DNA of 64,000 bases. Origin: Metaphire vulgaris. Taxonomy: Eukaryota; Annelida; Clitellata; Crassiclitellata; Megascolecidae. This document shows positions 13,801 to 23,910 of this stretch, in pieces (the first letter of the stretch is position 1; each line of letters begins with the position of its first letter). The DNA lies in the NCBI GenBank assembly GCA_018105865.1, contig CM030869.1, positions 2,704,025 through 2,768,024 on the forward strand. The letters run 5' to 3'. Position numbers and translations under genes: made by a program. Under the pieces are notes generated by a model. The model had not been told where the DNA came from, made no database searches, and saw only the letters and a program-made list of their open reading frames with translations.

Positions 13801-14907
13801 TAAATAATAAATAATATATACTGTATATAACATATATACCAAAAAATTATACCCAAAAATAAAGTTCCTGGCTGCGCCCCTGGATTTACCATGTTCTACT
13901 TCTTCTTCTAGAAAGTATGCAGTCCTCTGTATTCGTGCATGCATGCGTGGTTATTTAACTGATCATCTCATAATAGAACCGATATTTTAAATTCAACCAT
14001 AGCGCGTTTTTACGTTTTTTTCTCGCCAACAAAGAACGCGTTTTTTACGTTTTTTATTTCAGATTTTACGTTTGCAACATCTATTAATTTAACCCTTTTA
14101 TGGGTAAAGCACCATATATGTCGTTTCCAGTTAACGGGTAAAACACCATATATGTCGTTTTAGCGTAGTGGGTAAGGAGACCTTTCTGTCGCCTAAAACT
14201 ATTGTCCTATCTACTTTAAAAAACATAAGTAATCTATGACTTCTATTTTTTTGCACATCTATGGTGGTAACACTGAAAATTAGCTGTTTTGTTATTGAAT
14301 AAAAATTAAATTTGTGTCTAATGAAATGGCTTGCGCTAATCAACAAGGCTGGTTTGAATCGAATGGGTCGTTTGAATTCTACACGAAAGCTCAAAGCTCA
14401 AGAAATGATAGCTGCCTACTGAAGCCAGACTGCAGCAGAAGCACTTCATTGACTCTATTCCTAATGGAAAACAAAAGATATGTGCTGTCTGTGGCCACCC
14501 CAGCGAAGGTTTCAGGGGTACACGTGTTCGCACATACTGTTCCGACAGCAATGTTGGCCTTTGCATTGGAGACTGCTTTAGAAAATATCATACTCTCACT
14601 GTTTACAAGTAGCATTGGTGTAAATACATTTATACATACACTATTATTTTGAACTTAATATTCATATAATTATATTTCATGCTATATCGAAAAATTTTGG
14701 TTTTCGTAAAAAAATTCACTTTTCTGGGGTTGTGTTCGATAATAATTCACCCGCAAAAGGGTTAACATTGTTTCGTTTTCAACTGTAGAAAAACCGGATT
14801 GAAACGAGCTGCACAATCGGAAGAGTAAGTTCTGAACGGTCTCTCTTTCTTTCTCTCTCTCATTCTCTGTCTCTGTCTCTGTCTGTGTCTCTGTCTCTGT
14901 CTCTGTC

Positions 14908-14946
<39 letters not shown>

Positions 14947-14953
14947 GTCTGTC

Positions 14954-15008
<55 letters not shown>

Positions 15009-16239
15009 AGTTCAACACTAACGCAGAAGAGAAAATAAGAACTTAACTTACAAGCAGTTGAACTTCGTTATAACGTACTTAGCGGGTCTGCAAAATTTAG
15101 TACGCTTTATCCGAGGTACGTTATATCGTCCAAATGCGGTAGTGCATCACACGAGACCATGCATTGCGGCACGTTATAACCGAGTACGCGTTATAGCGGA
15201 GTCCGATATAACGAAATTCTACTGTATTTTACAAGAACTTTACATAAATTTAATTGACTTGTAGCGGTTTTAGTGTACATGGAAAAAATGACCCTGCCTG
15301 GCTGACTTCTACCTCTGGCTAAAGATATTTCAAATTTAGGCCAAACGCCTAAGAATAAGCATCTATGGGGTATTTCTTTCTAAGGCGCTATATAAATTCA
15401 AGAAAATGTTGCTTACTTGTTTACAGTAGTTAGCGGAATTTAGCTCTGAACCTATCTTATAAATTCCATCTAAGATGTCTAGAATACTTGTAAACTTCGA
15501 CATTTTATGTAACAGTTGATACACGAGTATCAAAAGTGCTAAAGCGCTATATAAATTCAAGAGAATTTTACTTACTTATTTACCTATGAGAATTGGTCTT
15601 AAAGCCATCGTTGGAATTCCATCTAAGAAGAAATTCTGATATGCATTTTTATTTTTGTTGTGTGATATATATGCCTACGCAAATTTGTGATTTAGCCTAT
15701 GTGTATGGATTTATAATGTTCTAACGTCTGTGTGGCTCAGAACAGTAATTGAGGGAAGTATAGGTCTATATCAGGAAGAAAGACAAAAGGAAGACCAAGA
15801 AGGATGCTACTGGACTGGATGATGAAAACACATGCACAGCGTCACAAGACCTATGCAGAAATCAAAGAAGAAGAAGAAGAAGAAGAAGAAGAAGAAGAAG
15901 AAGAAGAAGAAGAAGAAGAAGAAGAAGAAGAAGAAGAAGAAGCAAGACGCAGAGAGGAATGGAAACAATGGAGCCATGAACCTGTCCCAGGACAGAGACC
16001 ATGATGATGATGAACGTCTATGTATTTTGCTTACTGTATCTATGATATGTGTAATTTTATATATGTGTTTATGTTGGACGCTATATTTTCTCTAGGATTG
16101 ATACCATTCAAGCACGATTCGCAGGCGCTCCGGTTAGTTCATTAATTGACCGCCAGGTCATATTTATTTTATCAAATCACACCGTTTTCAATAGTTAAAC
16201 ACAGATTTCAACTAGGTCTGTATAGAAAGTCCTGTAAGT

Positions 16240-16299
<60 letters not shown>

Positions 16300-16980
16300 T
16301 CAATGCTGATTACGACGACGACAGCGACAATGATAATTAAAGACGACGACGATGACAGATATTCGTTATTTAATTAAATGAATTTGAGGCGACGGGGGTA
16401 TATCGGTATATATATACCAGTGGCGGCTCTAAGATTTGGCAAGTGGGGGCCGTTGGGGTGGCAACTTCTAATCATGGAGGGCCAACCATTTGTTGTTTAA
16501 TGTATGTAGCATTAAGTATAGGGTCCCAACTGGGGCGCCACTGGGGGACCAGGCACTCAATAGGGGGCACGGGCCTCTTGGCCCCCCGGTGGAGCCGCCA
16601 CTGTATATGCCCCCAAAATCTCAGACTACCTTAAAATTTTCAATGTGTTTTAAAGATTTCAAAGTTTTTTATGATCCGTACCCTTAAAATCACATTATAC
16701 CAGCCAAATCAAATTCCTGGCTACGCCCCTCATGTATGCATGTTATTTTGTGTGTATTTTCCAAAAGGCAAAGATCGAGATGTACAGTATTTACGAACGT
16801 CAGAAGGACAAGCGATCGTACGGAGAGCGCGTCGAGTATCACTCGGGTCCTCGCTATCTCTACCCCGTCGAGAGAATCAAGGCGGAGAGAATCGTCAAAT
16901 GGGGCGAAGACGGCCTACCGCTCTACGAAGCGATAGGAGGAGGAGGGGAATCGGAGGGTCACGGAGGTCACGGGGAATAA
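2367..16980 (+). CDS. TNNT: Troponin T, complete split gene
   Basis: Coding exons are 2367-2389, 4477-4497, 6119-6143, 7144-7248, 8565-8651, 9489-9644, 11051-11254, 12813-12856, 14789-14824, 16096-16132 and 16768-16980 (TAA). All have GT-AG borders and phases that join without a break, giving 316 residues. The product starts MSDDEEHS with an acidic N-terminus. A long Lys/Arg/Glu-rich helix follows (residues about 25-140, tropomyosin-binding), then the conserved core with KSKEQLDAEKKAI, KAKELHKLISRLE and GEKYDLEKRYK (about 143-207). The C-terminal segment contains IEMYSIYERQKDKRSYGER and ends in Gly/His/Glu. Troponin T anchors the troponin complex to tropomyosin on thin filaments of striated muscle and relays the calcium signal. 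The C-terminus lacks the vertebrate TGRWK-type ending and resembles invertebrate proteins. Exon assignments come from reading alone; the first and smallest exons are the least certain. Confidence 0.93.
2414..2735. repeat. (TAA)n arrays, troponin T intron 1
   Basis: Two long TAA arrays (2414-2510 and 2620-2735) with a short unique segment between. The second abuts an ACAGGGTTTAGAGTGGTTGA segment that also flanks ATT-rich runs at about 20610-20690 and 43465-43500. Confidence 0.92.
3637..4060. repeat. AG-rich array with a 10-bp ACATAGAGAG unit
   Basis: More than 20 copies of a 10-bp unit AGAGAGACAT at 3660-3880, flanked by (GA)n and (ACAG)n variants. Troponin T intron 1. Confidence 0.92.
4477..4497 (+). 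CDS. TNNT: Troponin T acidic micro-exon, copy A
   Basis: This 21-nt exon lies between a TTTTTTACTGTAG acceptor and a GTAAGT donor, enters and leaves in phase 2, and encodes EPEAEE plus split codons. Short acidic cassettes that are alternatively spliced are typical of the troponin T N-terminus. A second copy with its flanking intron lies 0.75 kb downstream. Confidence 0.75.
4799..4938 (-). mobile_element. MITE family CAGTGTTTAATCTAG (copy between the micro-exons)
   Basis: Left end TTTAATCTAGATTCCTAG and right end GGCCTAGATTAAACCCTG, flanked by AGGATAC on both sides. It has the family interior AAATTTCCGGGG. Other copies lie at 17060-17262 (inside a CAGTGGCGTAGCC element), 36744-36951 and 43816-43940 (truncated). 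Confidence 0.7.
5227..5250 (+). CDS. TNNT: Troponin T acidic micro-exon, copy B (duplicate)
   Basis: This copy of the 4477-4497 exon is preceded by AAAACAG and followed by GTAAAA. It is 24 nt because the acceptor gives one extra Ser codon, and it also runs phase 2 to phase 2, so it can be included with or instead of copy A. Its acceptor has a poorer pyrimidine tract and its donor is weaker, so it may be used rarely or be a decaying duplicate. Confidence 0.55.
5568..5604 (+). CDS. Possible additional troponin T N-terminal exon
   Basis: A good acceptor (GTTGTTTTTCACAG) precedes 37 nt that in one frame read A-P-A-A-G-T-E-N-D-V-E, troponin-T-like in composition, followed by GTGACA. Its end phase fits the next exon, but its start phase does not fit the micro-exons upstream: that frame would stop. 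It is either an unused relic, an exon with a 1-nt sequence error, or chance. Confidence 0.25.
5877..5958. mobile_element. 82-bp hairpin MITE, TA flanks
   Basis: Left arm CAGGGTGGCGCAAAA then ACCGGACTA, mirrored by TAGTCCGGTTTTC then TTTTGCGCCACCCTG with a 2-nt length difference. TA lies on each side. It is nearly all stem and would form a long hairpin in the troponin T pre-mRNA. Confidence 0.82.
6429..6595 (-). mobile_element. MITE family CAGGGGCGTAGC, reverse copy
   Basis: It reads CAAGGGCGTAGCCAGGAATT to GTCGCTACGCCCCT, the reverse of the other members, with approximate flanks AGTAAATT/AGTAAAGT. It lies in a troponin T intron. Confidence 0.8.
6685..7119. mobile_element. MITE GGGGCTGTCCATTAATT, TAA flanks
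   Basis: Ends GGGGCTGTCCATTAATTGCG and CGTAATTAATGGACAGCCCC, with TAA outside on both sides, a PIF/Harbinger-like target size. It ends 24 bp before troponin T exon 7144-7248. Confidence 0.82.
7236..7405. repeat. GATACAGTATC palindrome repeats at the exon 5 donor
   Basis: Repeated ATATGATACAGTATCAG and CTAGTATCATATGAT words begin within the last codons of troponin T exon 5 and continue into the intron. GATACAGTATC is itself a palindrome. Confidence 0.85.
7766..7960 (+). mobile_element. MITE CAGTGGCGTAAC
   Basis: Ends CAGTGGCGTAACTACGGG and GGCTACGCCACTG; interior with long T and G runs (AAAACCCCCTTGGCGG). A relative at 21295-21480 runs CAGTAGCGTAGCCACGG to GGCTACGCCACTG. Confidence 0.8.
8805..9260 (-). 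mobile_element. LINE pol C-terminal fragment
   Basis: The minus-strand frame reads LYGSETWILKRADENRLLVA and RRRLRWYGHVNRM, then GRGRPRKKWMDNIKED, the C-terminal signature of RTE/I-like LINE polyproteins. A short (ATC)n run at 8806-8822 is its 3' tail. It lies in a troponin T intron, opposite to the gene. Confidence 0.75.
10500..10865. repeat. (CTA)n, (ATT)n and (GTA)n compound array
   Basis: Trinucleotide arrays with CTA/CTG variants, then ATT, then TAG, ending 185 bp before troponin T exon 8. Confidence 0.92.
11051..11254 (+). CDS. TNNT: Troponin T core exon (TnT homology region)
   Basis: This exon encodes 68 residues, phase 0 to phase 0, including KSKEQLDAEKKAI and GEKYDLEKRYKVQQ. It is the most conserved part of the protein, the coiled-coil region that pairs with troponin I. 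The donor GTAAGT is followed five bases later by the target duplication of a nested transposon at 11268-11982. Confidence 0.92.
11268..11982 (+). mobile_element. Composite hAT-type element at the troponin T exon 8 donor
   Basis: Outer ends CAGTGGCGGTTCCA and TGGAACCGCCACTG are flanked by the exact duplication TCCCTTTG (11260-11267, 11983-11990). Inside lies a reverse-orientation CAGTGGCGGCTC copy (11300-11488, flanks AGTGAGGG/AGTGGGGG). A third pair of ends, CAGTGGCG...CGCCACTG at 11504-11633, is also present. The insertion begins six bases into the intron. Confidence 0.85.
12466..12646 (+). mobile_element. MITE family CAGGGGCGTAGC (copy upstream of exon 9)
   Basis: Ends CAGGGGCGTAGCGACG and GGCTACGTCCCTG with the exact 8-bp duplication CTAGTGAT (12458-12465, 12647-12654). 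The interior has CAGACTACCTTAAAATTT and TTTATACCCCCAAAACACA blocks found in all family members. Confidence 0.9.
12921..13083 (+). mobile_element. MITE family CAGGGGCGTAGC (copy downstream of exon 9)
   Basis: Same ends and interior, with flanks CTCAACAA/CTCGACAA (7 of 8). Together with the copy at 12466 it brackets the 44-nt troponin T exon 9 in the same orientation. Confidence 0.88.
13141..13260. repeat. 24-bp tandem repeat, five copies
   Basis: Five near-perfect copies of a 24-bp unit beginning GATAAGTTATCC and ending TTACGCTAAT, in the troponin T intron after exon 9. Confidence 0.93.
13362..13882 (+). mobile_element. MITE family CAGGGGCGTAGC split by a CATGGGCGCCCGC element
   Basis: The outer element (GTGTATCGGTATATATGCCC ... 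TTCCTGGCTGCGCCCCTGG) is interrupted at 13468-13753. The inner element has ends CATGGGCGCCCGCA / TGCGGGCGCCCATG and the exact duplication TATATAAC (13460-13467, 13754-13761). Confidence 0.85.
14843..15007. repeat. (CT)n and (GTCT)n array
   Basis: Pyrimidine-rich array starting 19 bp after the troponin T exon 14789-14824 donor. Confidence 0.92.
15055..15224. mobile_element. Tigger/mariner-like MITE relative
   Basis: Starts CAGTTGAACTTCGTTATAACG and ends CGATATAACGAAATTCTACTG, the same end type as the 46371 element, with several TTATAACG motifs. It is in the troponin T intron after exon 14789-14824. Confidence 0.75.
15740..16010 (+). mobile_element. LINE pol C-terminal fragment with internal GAA array
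   Basis: The frame reads GRKTKGRPRRMLLDWMMK, then a run of Glu codons from (GAA)n at 15863-15951, then REEWKQWSHEPVPGQRP and stop. The GRPRR and W..W.HEPVP motifs fit LINE polyprotein ends. The GAA array sits inside the former coding sequence. Confidence 0.6.
16240..16298. repeat. (GAT)n array
   Basis: About 19 GAT units in the last troponin T intron. Confidence 0.92.
16428..16603 (+). mobile_element. hAT-type MITE, family CAGTGGCGGCTC (copy 3), nested
   Basis: Ends are CAGTGGCGGCTCTA and TGGAGCCGCCACTG. It sits inside a second MITE family (TATATCGGTATATATA... ending GGCTACGCCCCT near 16730). Flanks are similar but not identical (ATATATAC/TATATGCC). Confidence 0.85.
16768..16980 (+). CDS. 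TNNT: Troponin T terminal coding exon
   Basis: The acceptor CCAAAAG joins the preceding exon in phase 0, giving GAP-AKIEMYSIYERQKDKRSYG. It continues with ERIVKWGEDGLPLYEAIGGG and a short Gly/Glu/His tail to TAA. The YERQKDKRSYG motif is shared with invertebrate troponin T proteins. GC content is higher than in the surrounding introns. Confidence 0.92.
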   Translation, partial: AKIEMYSIYERQKDKRSYGERVEYHSGPRYLYPVERIKAERIVKWGEDGLPLYEAIGGGGESEGHGGHGE

Positions 16981-18154
16981 CGGGGCACTCGGCAGGTATA
17001 GTGGGCAAATAATTAAGTATGCAGAATGTGTTGACAATACAAAACAGCCAACCTCCACAGTGGCGTAGCCAGGTTTTAATCTAGGCCGTTTCCGGGGGGA
17101 AATTGCTCTTGTTCCCCCGCAAATTTCAAATTCCCCGATAAAATTGGCATACTACATCAACTAGCAGCAGGCCCCTAGCTGACTTTCTCCCGGCCTTGTC
17201 AGTTCTTCCCCCCACCCTCCCTAGAGTCCAGAGTTTAGATTAAACACTGGGCGTAGCCAGGGTTACTTAATAGGGTGTTGAACAAGTCCCCGACGCTTTC
17301 TCGGCGGTTTTGCGCAAATTCCACGACCGATGACATAATATATATATATAATATAACTATATTATATATATATATATATATAATGCACTCTATATATAGT
17401 CATTAGTATCTCACATTATAATAATGACTGGAGAGTCATTATTGTATGAGAGTCATTATTATATACTATACCAGTCCCGGCCAGAATACTGGGGGCGGGC
17501 GGCCCCCGTGCACCCCGTGGCTACGCCAGTAAGCCTGTATATTAGGCGTTCTTCGTTCTCAGCGGGCCCATAATCGTAAACTTCTAATAGGCCTCTAGGT
17601 TCGAACCCCCCTCCCCCGACTTTCTTAGAGGTTGCCATAGGGAAGGGGAAGGCATGGGGGGTTGGACCCTACTTTTTCATTCGAGTTTAAGCTAATAGGT
17701 AGTCCTATAGGCCTGTATTTCGTACAGACATTCAAAATATTGTTATTAATTATTTCGAACGTCTTTTTAAAATGTCTTAATCGTATTGTATTAACATTTG
17801 TTTTAGGATTGAATTTCTACTGGCATGCCAGTTTCGAAAACGTTGTTGAGACGAAAGTCGACTTGAAACAGTTACTGGAACGAAATCTCTTTTAGTGTTT
17901 TTCCTCCATTGTACTCAGCAAATCCTGTCTTCACGATCATAGGCCTACTCAAATTCTTTAAAGAAAACTATCTTTTGAAATTAAAGAAAAATCGTCAAAT
18001 TCGGTGGTAGATTAATTAATGAGAATTTTGCTGCGTTTTGCTCCGAGGGCTCGATATATAAGGGAGCATCGGTATAATGATATTCGAATCCACTAGTTCG
18101 CATGCTTTTTCAATAGTTATTATTGGGCTAACTGAACAATATAGGCTGCTACTT

Positions 18155-18322
<168 letters not shown>

Positions 18323-18899
18323 TAGAGGTTCTGTAGGATATGCATTGTTCTCAGAACCACTATCTTGCAAGATCTTAGAATTCCTTATCAACAATCGGGA
18401 TAGTTTGCAATGTTCACAGTGTTTCTGCAAACGTTTATAACCATTGTAATTATTAATTATTAATTTATTATTAATGACGGATCTTACCCATGTGTAATAG
18501 ATTTTAGCTAAAATTGACTCTATAGAGTGTCTTAAAGTATTTGTTTTCCTGAATTAAGAGATCCTGGGTTTTACTTATTTTCTAGCGCTATAGTTGTTGT
18601 AATAAAGGAAGGTAGGCTTTTATCATAGACTGGTTTATCGTTCCTCTTTAACTTAGATTAGTATTTTCGTGTGTTTGATCATTCGAAAGATAACAGTTCG
18701 TCTTGTAATCTCATGTCGATTTAACCGTTATCAATAGATGTATGCACGCCTTCAGATATTGAGATCAGATCAGATCTTCAAATTCATTGAGTATTTTCAG
18801 ATCCAGACTTAGAATACATCTCTTTCAATTAGCTTTTCCTCCATAGTCCGTCTTACTCTCTCCCTCTGACTGATCTCTGGAATGACCTGAATCTTTTGC

Positions 18900-18967
18900 A
18901 CATGGATTTTGAGGTACCATCGATTGATACCCTTGGGTATTAGAACTGGTGCTATAGATGTGCATAA

Positions 18968-19030
<63 letters not shown>
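18900..19030 (+). repeat. LINE/SINE tail leading into (ATT)n
   Basis: GAGGTACCATCGATTGATAC, then CTGGTGCTATAGATGTGCAT, then directly a TTA array. The same tail followed by TAA repeats occurs at 23700-23820 and, inverted, at 60640-60715. Confidence 0.8.
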
Positions 19031-19039
19031 GAATTACTT

Positions 19040-19390
19040 TATTTCAGTGCTTTGGACCTCTTGATAACGCTGTCTGTCTGTCTTGCTTGCCTGTCTGTCT
19101 GCTTGCCTGTCTGTCTGTCTGCTTGCCTGTCTGTCTGTCTGATTGTCTGTCTGTCTGTCTCATTCAGTCGTCTCCGACTTTGTGTGACATTATGGACTTT
19201 GATATGCCATCCTGTTCTGTCCTCGACCGCATTTCTCAGTTCTTCGATGTTCATGTTCATTGCTTCCACAAGGTTATCCATCCATCCTGTTTTCTCTCTT
19301 CCTCTTTTTCTTTTCCCCTCAACAGCTTCTGGCGACATGGCAATGGTATTACCTAGGATCATCTCATCACAGATTCATTCAAAGTGAAAC
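19040..19390 (-). mobile_element. LINE pol C-terminal fragment
   Basis: On the minus strand KRKRGREKTGWMDNLVEA, ELRNAVEDRTGW and VTQSRRRLNET match the common LINE ending GRPKTRW.DN..ELRNAVQDR..W...V..SRRRL. A GTCT-rich array follows the stop side (19070-19160). Confidence 0.7.
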
Positions 19391-19784
19391 GGCTGCTATA
19401 TTTAACAGGCGGGAATTACCACATCTCTCTCTCTCTCTCTCTCTCAGGGTCGAGAGCCGCTTCGACGAACCAGCCTAGGCTTGGGCGAGTAATTGACTGC
19501 GGTAGAACCGCCGACTGGCGCCCAGCAACGTCTTCTTGCATAGTCGCGACCAGTCGGCGTTTCCAAGAACCTATGGAGCTCTTGCTGACAAAGAGCCGTG
19601 GAGTTCGGCGAACCTAAGTAAGGAAATTGGACAAAAGCAGTTCCAATAACTGCAATTGTAAACTGTCATTTCTGGGCCGCCGTCGCCGCCCACGGGGTGA
19701 AAACCGCTGCTGTAAATATGACGCTCAAGGCTGAATTCAGTTGGCAATAACTAAAATATTATTAATGTGATTTTTTTAAAAAGC

Positions 19785-20430
19785 TCAGATCAGGTCTTCG
19801 TCCTCCAGCTGTGTCCAGCTATCGACTTCTCCATGACATCTCTCCAAAGTTCTCTCCTTTGCTATTTCTTCCAAAGTCATTCGGTGTCTTCCGTCAGTTT
19901 TTCCATTGAGATTCAGCCCTACCTTGTGCAGATCCTCTTCCAATCCGTCCACCCATCGTCTTTTCGGTCTTCCTTTAGATCGTCTTCCCTCTGGTGTGTA
20001 GTTGAAAATTCGTTTTGGGTTTCTTATTTCTTCCTTTCTGAGTATGTGTTCAGTCCATTTAATTCTTCTCTTTATGATTTCTTCCACGATGCTCGGTTGC
20101 AGTGTTCTCTCTCTAACTTCTTCATTTGTTATATGTTCTTTGTATCCAATCCTTGGTATTCTTCTAAGCCATTTATTTTCTGTTTAGATTATTTGTTTCT
20201 CCAATTCTTTTTTTTATAGTCCAAGATTCACATCCATATATTAATATTGGTATTACACAATTGTTGGGAATTCCTATTTTTATTTTCATCCCAAAGTCAT
20301 GTCTTTTGAAAATTTTGGTCTGTAGCCTGTTGAATGTAGATCCTGCCATTGCTATTCTTCGTTTAATCTCCAAGTCCGAGCCTTCTTTTGCTTCCAATTC
20401 ACTTCCCAAGTAAACGAATTTCCTCTTTTC
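19785..20430 (-). mobile_element. LINE pol fragment, two frames
   Basis: Two minus-strand frames read NCVIPILIYGCESWTIKK and RIKWTEHILRKEEIRNPKRI, then GRPKRRWVDGLEEDL. They are successive parts of one LINE polyprotein (CESW...W.GH..R...GRP..RW.D) separated by a frameshift. Degenerate. Confidence 0.7.
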
Positions 20431-21294
20431 CGTTGTGTGTAACTATTGGTCATTCACCTGTGACGCGGTGGGGGTTGGTGGTGGATGAGCCTTCAGGTAT
20501 GGAGGGTAGCTGAGAAATTAGCAGGTGATTTTTAAAACATAAAGTAAGGGCTACAACTGTGAATGCCTTCAATTAGATAAACCTCAGTAGTTTGGGATAT
20601 TAGATTGGACGGGAACAACAGTGGTTCTCACACAGGGCAGTCCCTACTGAACCACTTTAAACCTTGTTATATTATATTACACTAATTTTAAACGACAATC
20701 GTGATTTCAACAAAGGTGTGTTTGTAACTCTCCAAAAACTCTTAAAGCAAGTTATGAAAGATTGAATACATTAGTTCCATTCATTCGACTTCGATTTTGC
20801 GGGTGGTGGGGAGCAGATGAGGGGGTTTAGGATACCCCCTTTGGTGTCGGTGGACAGTTTTAGTCTGCGAGTAGGCTAGTTCTGTCTCACATCCCGTCCA
20901 AAATACATTCTAAACAAATCCCCACATGATTTTCACTACTTGCATTTAGTTCAGTACAGAGAAAGATATCTATAACACAAAGATACAAGACTGCTCGTGA
21001 TGTTGTAGGCAAAAACGAAAACGAGGATGGTCACGCAAGGTCACGTGGGTGGGGGTCAAGGTCACAGGATGTCACGACTGACCTGATCTTGAAATATTCA
21101 CAAGGCACAGTAGTCAGCACAATTTCACTATCTATCCTCCTCAGAGAAGACCGTGTATAAAACATAGAATTCAAACAACGGTAAACAGGTTTTTTAATAC
21201 GGTTTCCTTGAACCAATCCATTTCCCTCCCCCCGACCCTTTGATTCATTTGGTCCGAACACGACGATTTATGACACTGTCAGTGACAGTAAGCA

Positions 21295-21480
21295 GTAGCG
21301 TAGCCACGGGTTGTTTGGGGTTGTTCAAACAACCCCATTTCAAAAAATATGACCAACACAATTTATGTAAATCCGTTGACTTTTGGTTGCAGGAGGGGGG
21401 TCGACCGCGGCTTCAGTGTTCAACTGCATAGTGCCTCCAGTTAACAACCCCACTTTGCATAAGCTGGCTACGCCACTGAC
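21295..21480 (+). mobile_element. MITE CAGTGGCGTAGCC
   Basis: Ends AGTAGCGTAGCCACGGG and CTGGCTACGCCACTG with AACAACCCCATTT interior; ACAGTAAG occurs on both sides as a likely target duplication. Confidence 0.78.
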
Positions 21481-21844
21481 AGTAAGTGACTAAAAGTGGT
21501 CGATTTTGCAAAACAGGAAACAGCATCGAATGTGAGACATATATATATAGGCAAGTGAGTCTTCATATTACCAGCATCGCAACGAATAAGTCCATAATCA
21601 AGATTTACAAACGCAGTCTATTGCTTCGGCTGGACGCAAGGAGCTAAGACAAAAGGCTATCAGACTAGACTAGACATCAATTCTGGACATCAGTACCAAC
21701 ATTTATTTACCCCTCTCCCTCCCCATCTGGCCCTTCGCGAGCCTTAAGGAACTGGTCAGAGATCTCGCTCGAAGTGCACACTGCATTTTACAGAGAACTT
21801 TGCCGGCAAATCCCTCCACGTTACTATGATCCCTCCTCTTCCCT

Positions 21845-22165
21845 CTCAATGGCTCCTCTCAACGACCCTGACCAATGGCCCCGACCAATGGTCCTGACCA
21901 TCCGCCCTGACCAATGGTCCTGACCAACCGCCCTGACCAATGGCTCTGACCAACCGCCCTGACCAACGACCCTGACCAATGGCTCCGACCAATGGTCCTG
22001 ACCATCCGCCCTGACCAATGGTCCTGACCAACCGCCCTGACCAATGGCTCTGACCAACCGCCCTGACCAACGACCCTGACCAATGGCTCCGACCAATGGT
22101 CCTGACCAACCGCCCTGACCAATGGCCCCGATCAATGGTCCTGACCATCCGCCCTGACCAATAAC
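21845..22165. repeat. 13-bp minisatellite, 3' flank of the ETS gene
   Basis: Units alternate between CCTGACCAATGGT and CCTGACCAACCGC types. A block beginning GACCATCCGCC recurs at 104 bp (8 units) and then 143 bp (11 units), indicating higher-order duplication. Because 13 is not a multiple of 3, all three minus-strand frames are open; none is a likely gene. Confidence 0.9.
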
Positions 22166-22212
22166 CCGTCTCAACGGCCCTCTGGCGTGGGTGTCGGAGG
22201 GTTAACGAGGTC

Positions 22213-22394
22213 CTAGATGTACTGAGGGTAGAACTGATAGACGAGTCTTTTCGACTGCTGGGTCTTTCTGATGATGCCCTTCTTGTAGTATTGGCGAATG
22301 GACCGACTGAGTTTGTCGTAGTTCATCGCCGGACGGTGTTTTCGTTCGCCCCACAGCTTAGCCACTCTCGTTGAGTCTTCGATGCGAAATACAC
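22213..22394 (-). CDS. SPDEF: ETS domain, second half (last exon)
   Basis: The CTTCTTCAG acceptor is followed by FRIEDSTRVAKLWG, the DNA-contacting helix with the two arginines in RSIRQYYKKG, and LVYQFYPQYI then TAG. It joins the preceding exon through a split Gly codon. A 13-bp minisatellite begins about 50 bp downstream in the 3' flank. Confidence 0.93.
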
Positions 22395-22720
22395 CTGAAG
22401 AAGACAACGAGACAACGACGGCACTCATCAATCGCCGAAAATGCCAATAAGTCACTCAGTCAATCATTCATTCAATCAATCAATCAATCAACTAGGTAAT
22501 TAGTCAGTTGATAATCAGTCAAACCAAATGCCAATCAGTCCTCAGTCAGTCAGTCAGTCAATCAAGGCATTTAGTAAGTCAGTCGATCAATCAATCAATC
22601 CAAATACCAATCAGTCACTCGGTCAGTCAATCAATCACTCAATTAAGCAGTCATTTAGTCAGTCAGTCAGTCAGTCAGTCAGTCAGTCCCTCCCTCCATA
22701 TATTTCTTCTCTCTCACTCA

Positions 22721-22776
<56 letters not shown>

Positions 22777-23756
22777 GTTCGACCAATGCCAAAGAAGACT
22801 TTATTAGTTAAATCTTTACGTCAGAGAAACTTCTAGAACATCGAAATTTTGACCGTGAGTTTTTCTCAACGATGATGCGCCGAACACGTTAATTGCACTT
22901 AGAGTGCCATCTGTGATTGGACCTAAGTTCAACTGTTGTTAATCGTCGTAAATTTCGCCGAATCTTCTCAAATTTGAGCCGCGAACAATAATTATTAACA
23001 AACCAGGAAGATCCTGGTTCAGGCGCTGAGCACAATTCGGGCGAATTAACCTTCGGTCCTTGACTCGTATACACGAGGCTGGCCAGCAATGTGGACGCTT
23101 TATATTATTAATTAAGTCTCATGTTCCCAAACTTTTTTCATCTGCGGCTCCTTTCCCAGGTCCAGATATTCCCAAGGCTCTCTGCGTCAAATTTTAAACA
23201 GTGCACTTTGCGAAATAGCACTTTTGGGGCAATAAGACCCAAAAGTTTTCATAAGCAAAAAAGAAAAATGATTAATTTGTAATAATTTGTGTAATTCTAC
23301 TGTACACAAGTGTAATGTGTGAGTGCAATTTCAGTAATTTATTTTCACTTTGTGTTGGTCTACTCGTAATGTTTGTAATTCGTGTAAGCACATTTGTGTA
23401 ATAATTGCAATGGGTATAATTATTGTAATGCATGTAATTGTAATATGCGCAGGTGTTCAATTGTAATGCACGTCATTGCAATTTGTGTGAGTGTAATTGC
23501 GTAAATGCAATTTCGAGTTTGGAATTTGTGTAATTGTGATATGAGCAATTTTATGAGCGAAGCGTCAACTCAGGAACGACCAGACTTGCAGAAATCAATC
23601 TATGATATTTTGAGATATTCATGGTGCCATAAAAATGGCGCAATTAAATCCACCGACAACACCCCCCCCATTGATAATTCTAGAAATAACCCTGATTTAA
23701 GAACCATCGATTGATACCCTCGGGCATTATAAATGGTGTTATACACGTAGAAGTGC

Positions 23757-23821
<65 letters not shown>

Positions 23822-23844
23822 TGTTATTATTATTATTGTCATCA

Positions 23845-23910
<66 letters not shown>

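Noticed and set aside
21824..22174. Overlapping minus-strand ORFs of GQGGWSGPLV-type repeats
   Set aside because: Pure product of the 13-bp minisatellite, open in all three frames; no splice or start context.
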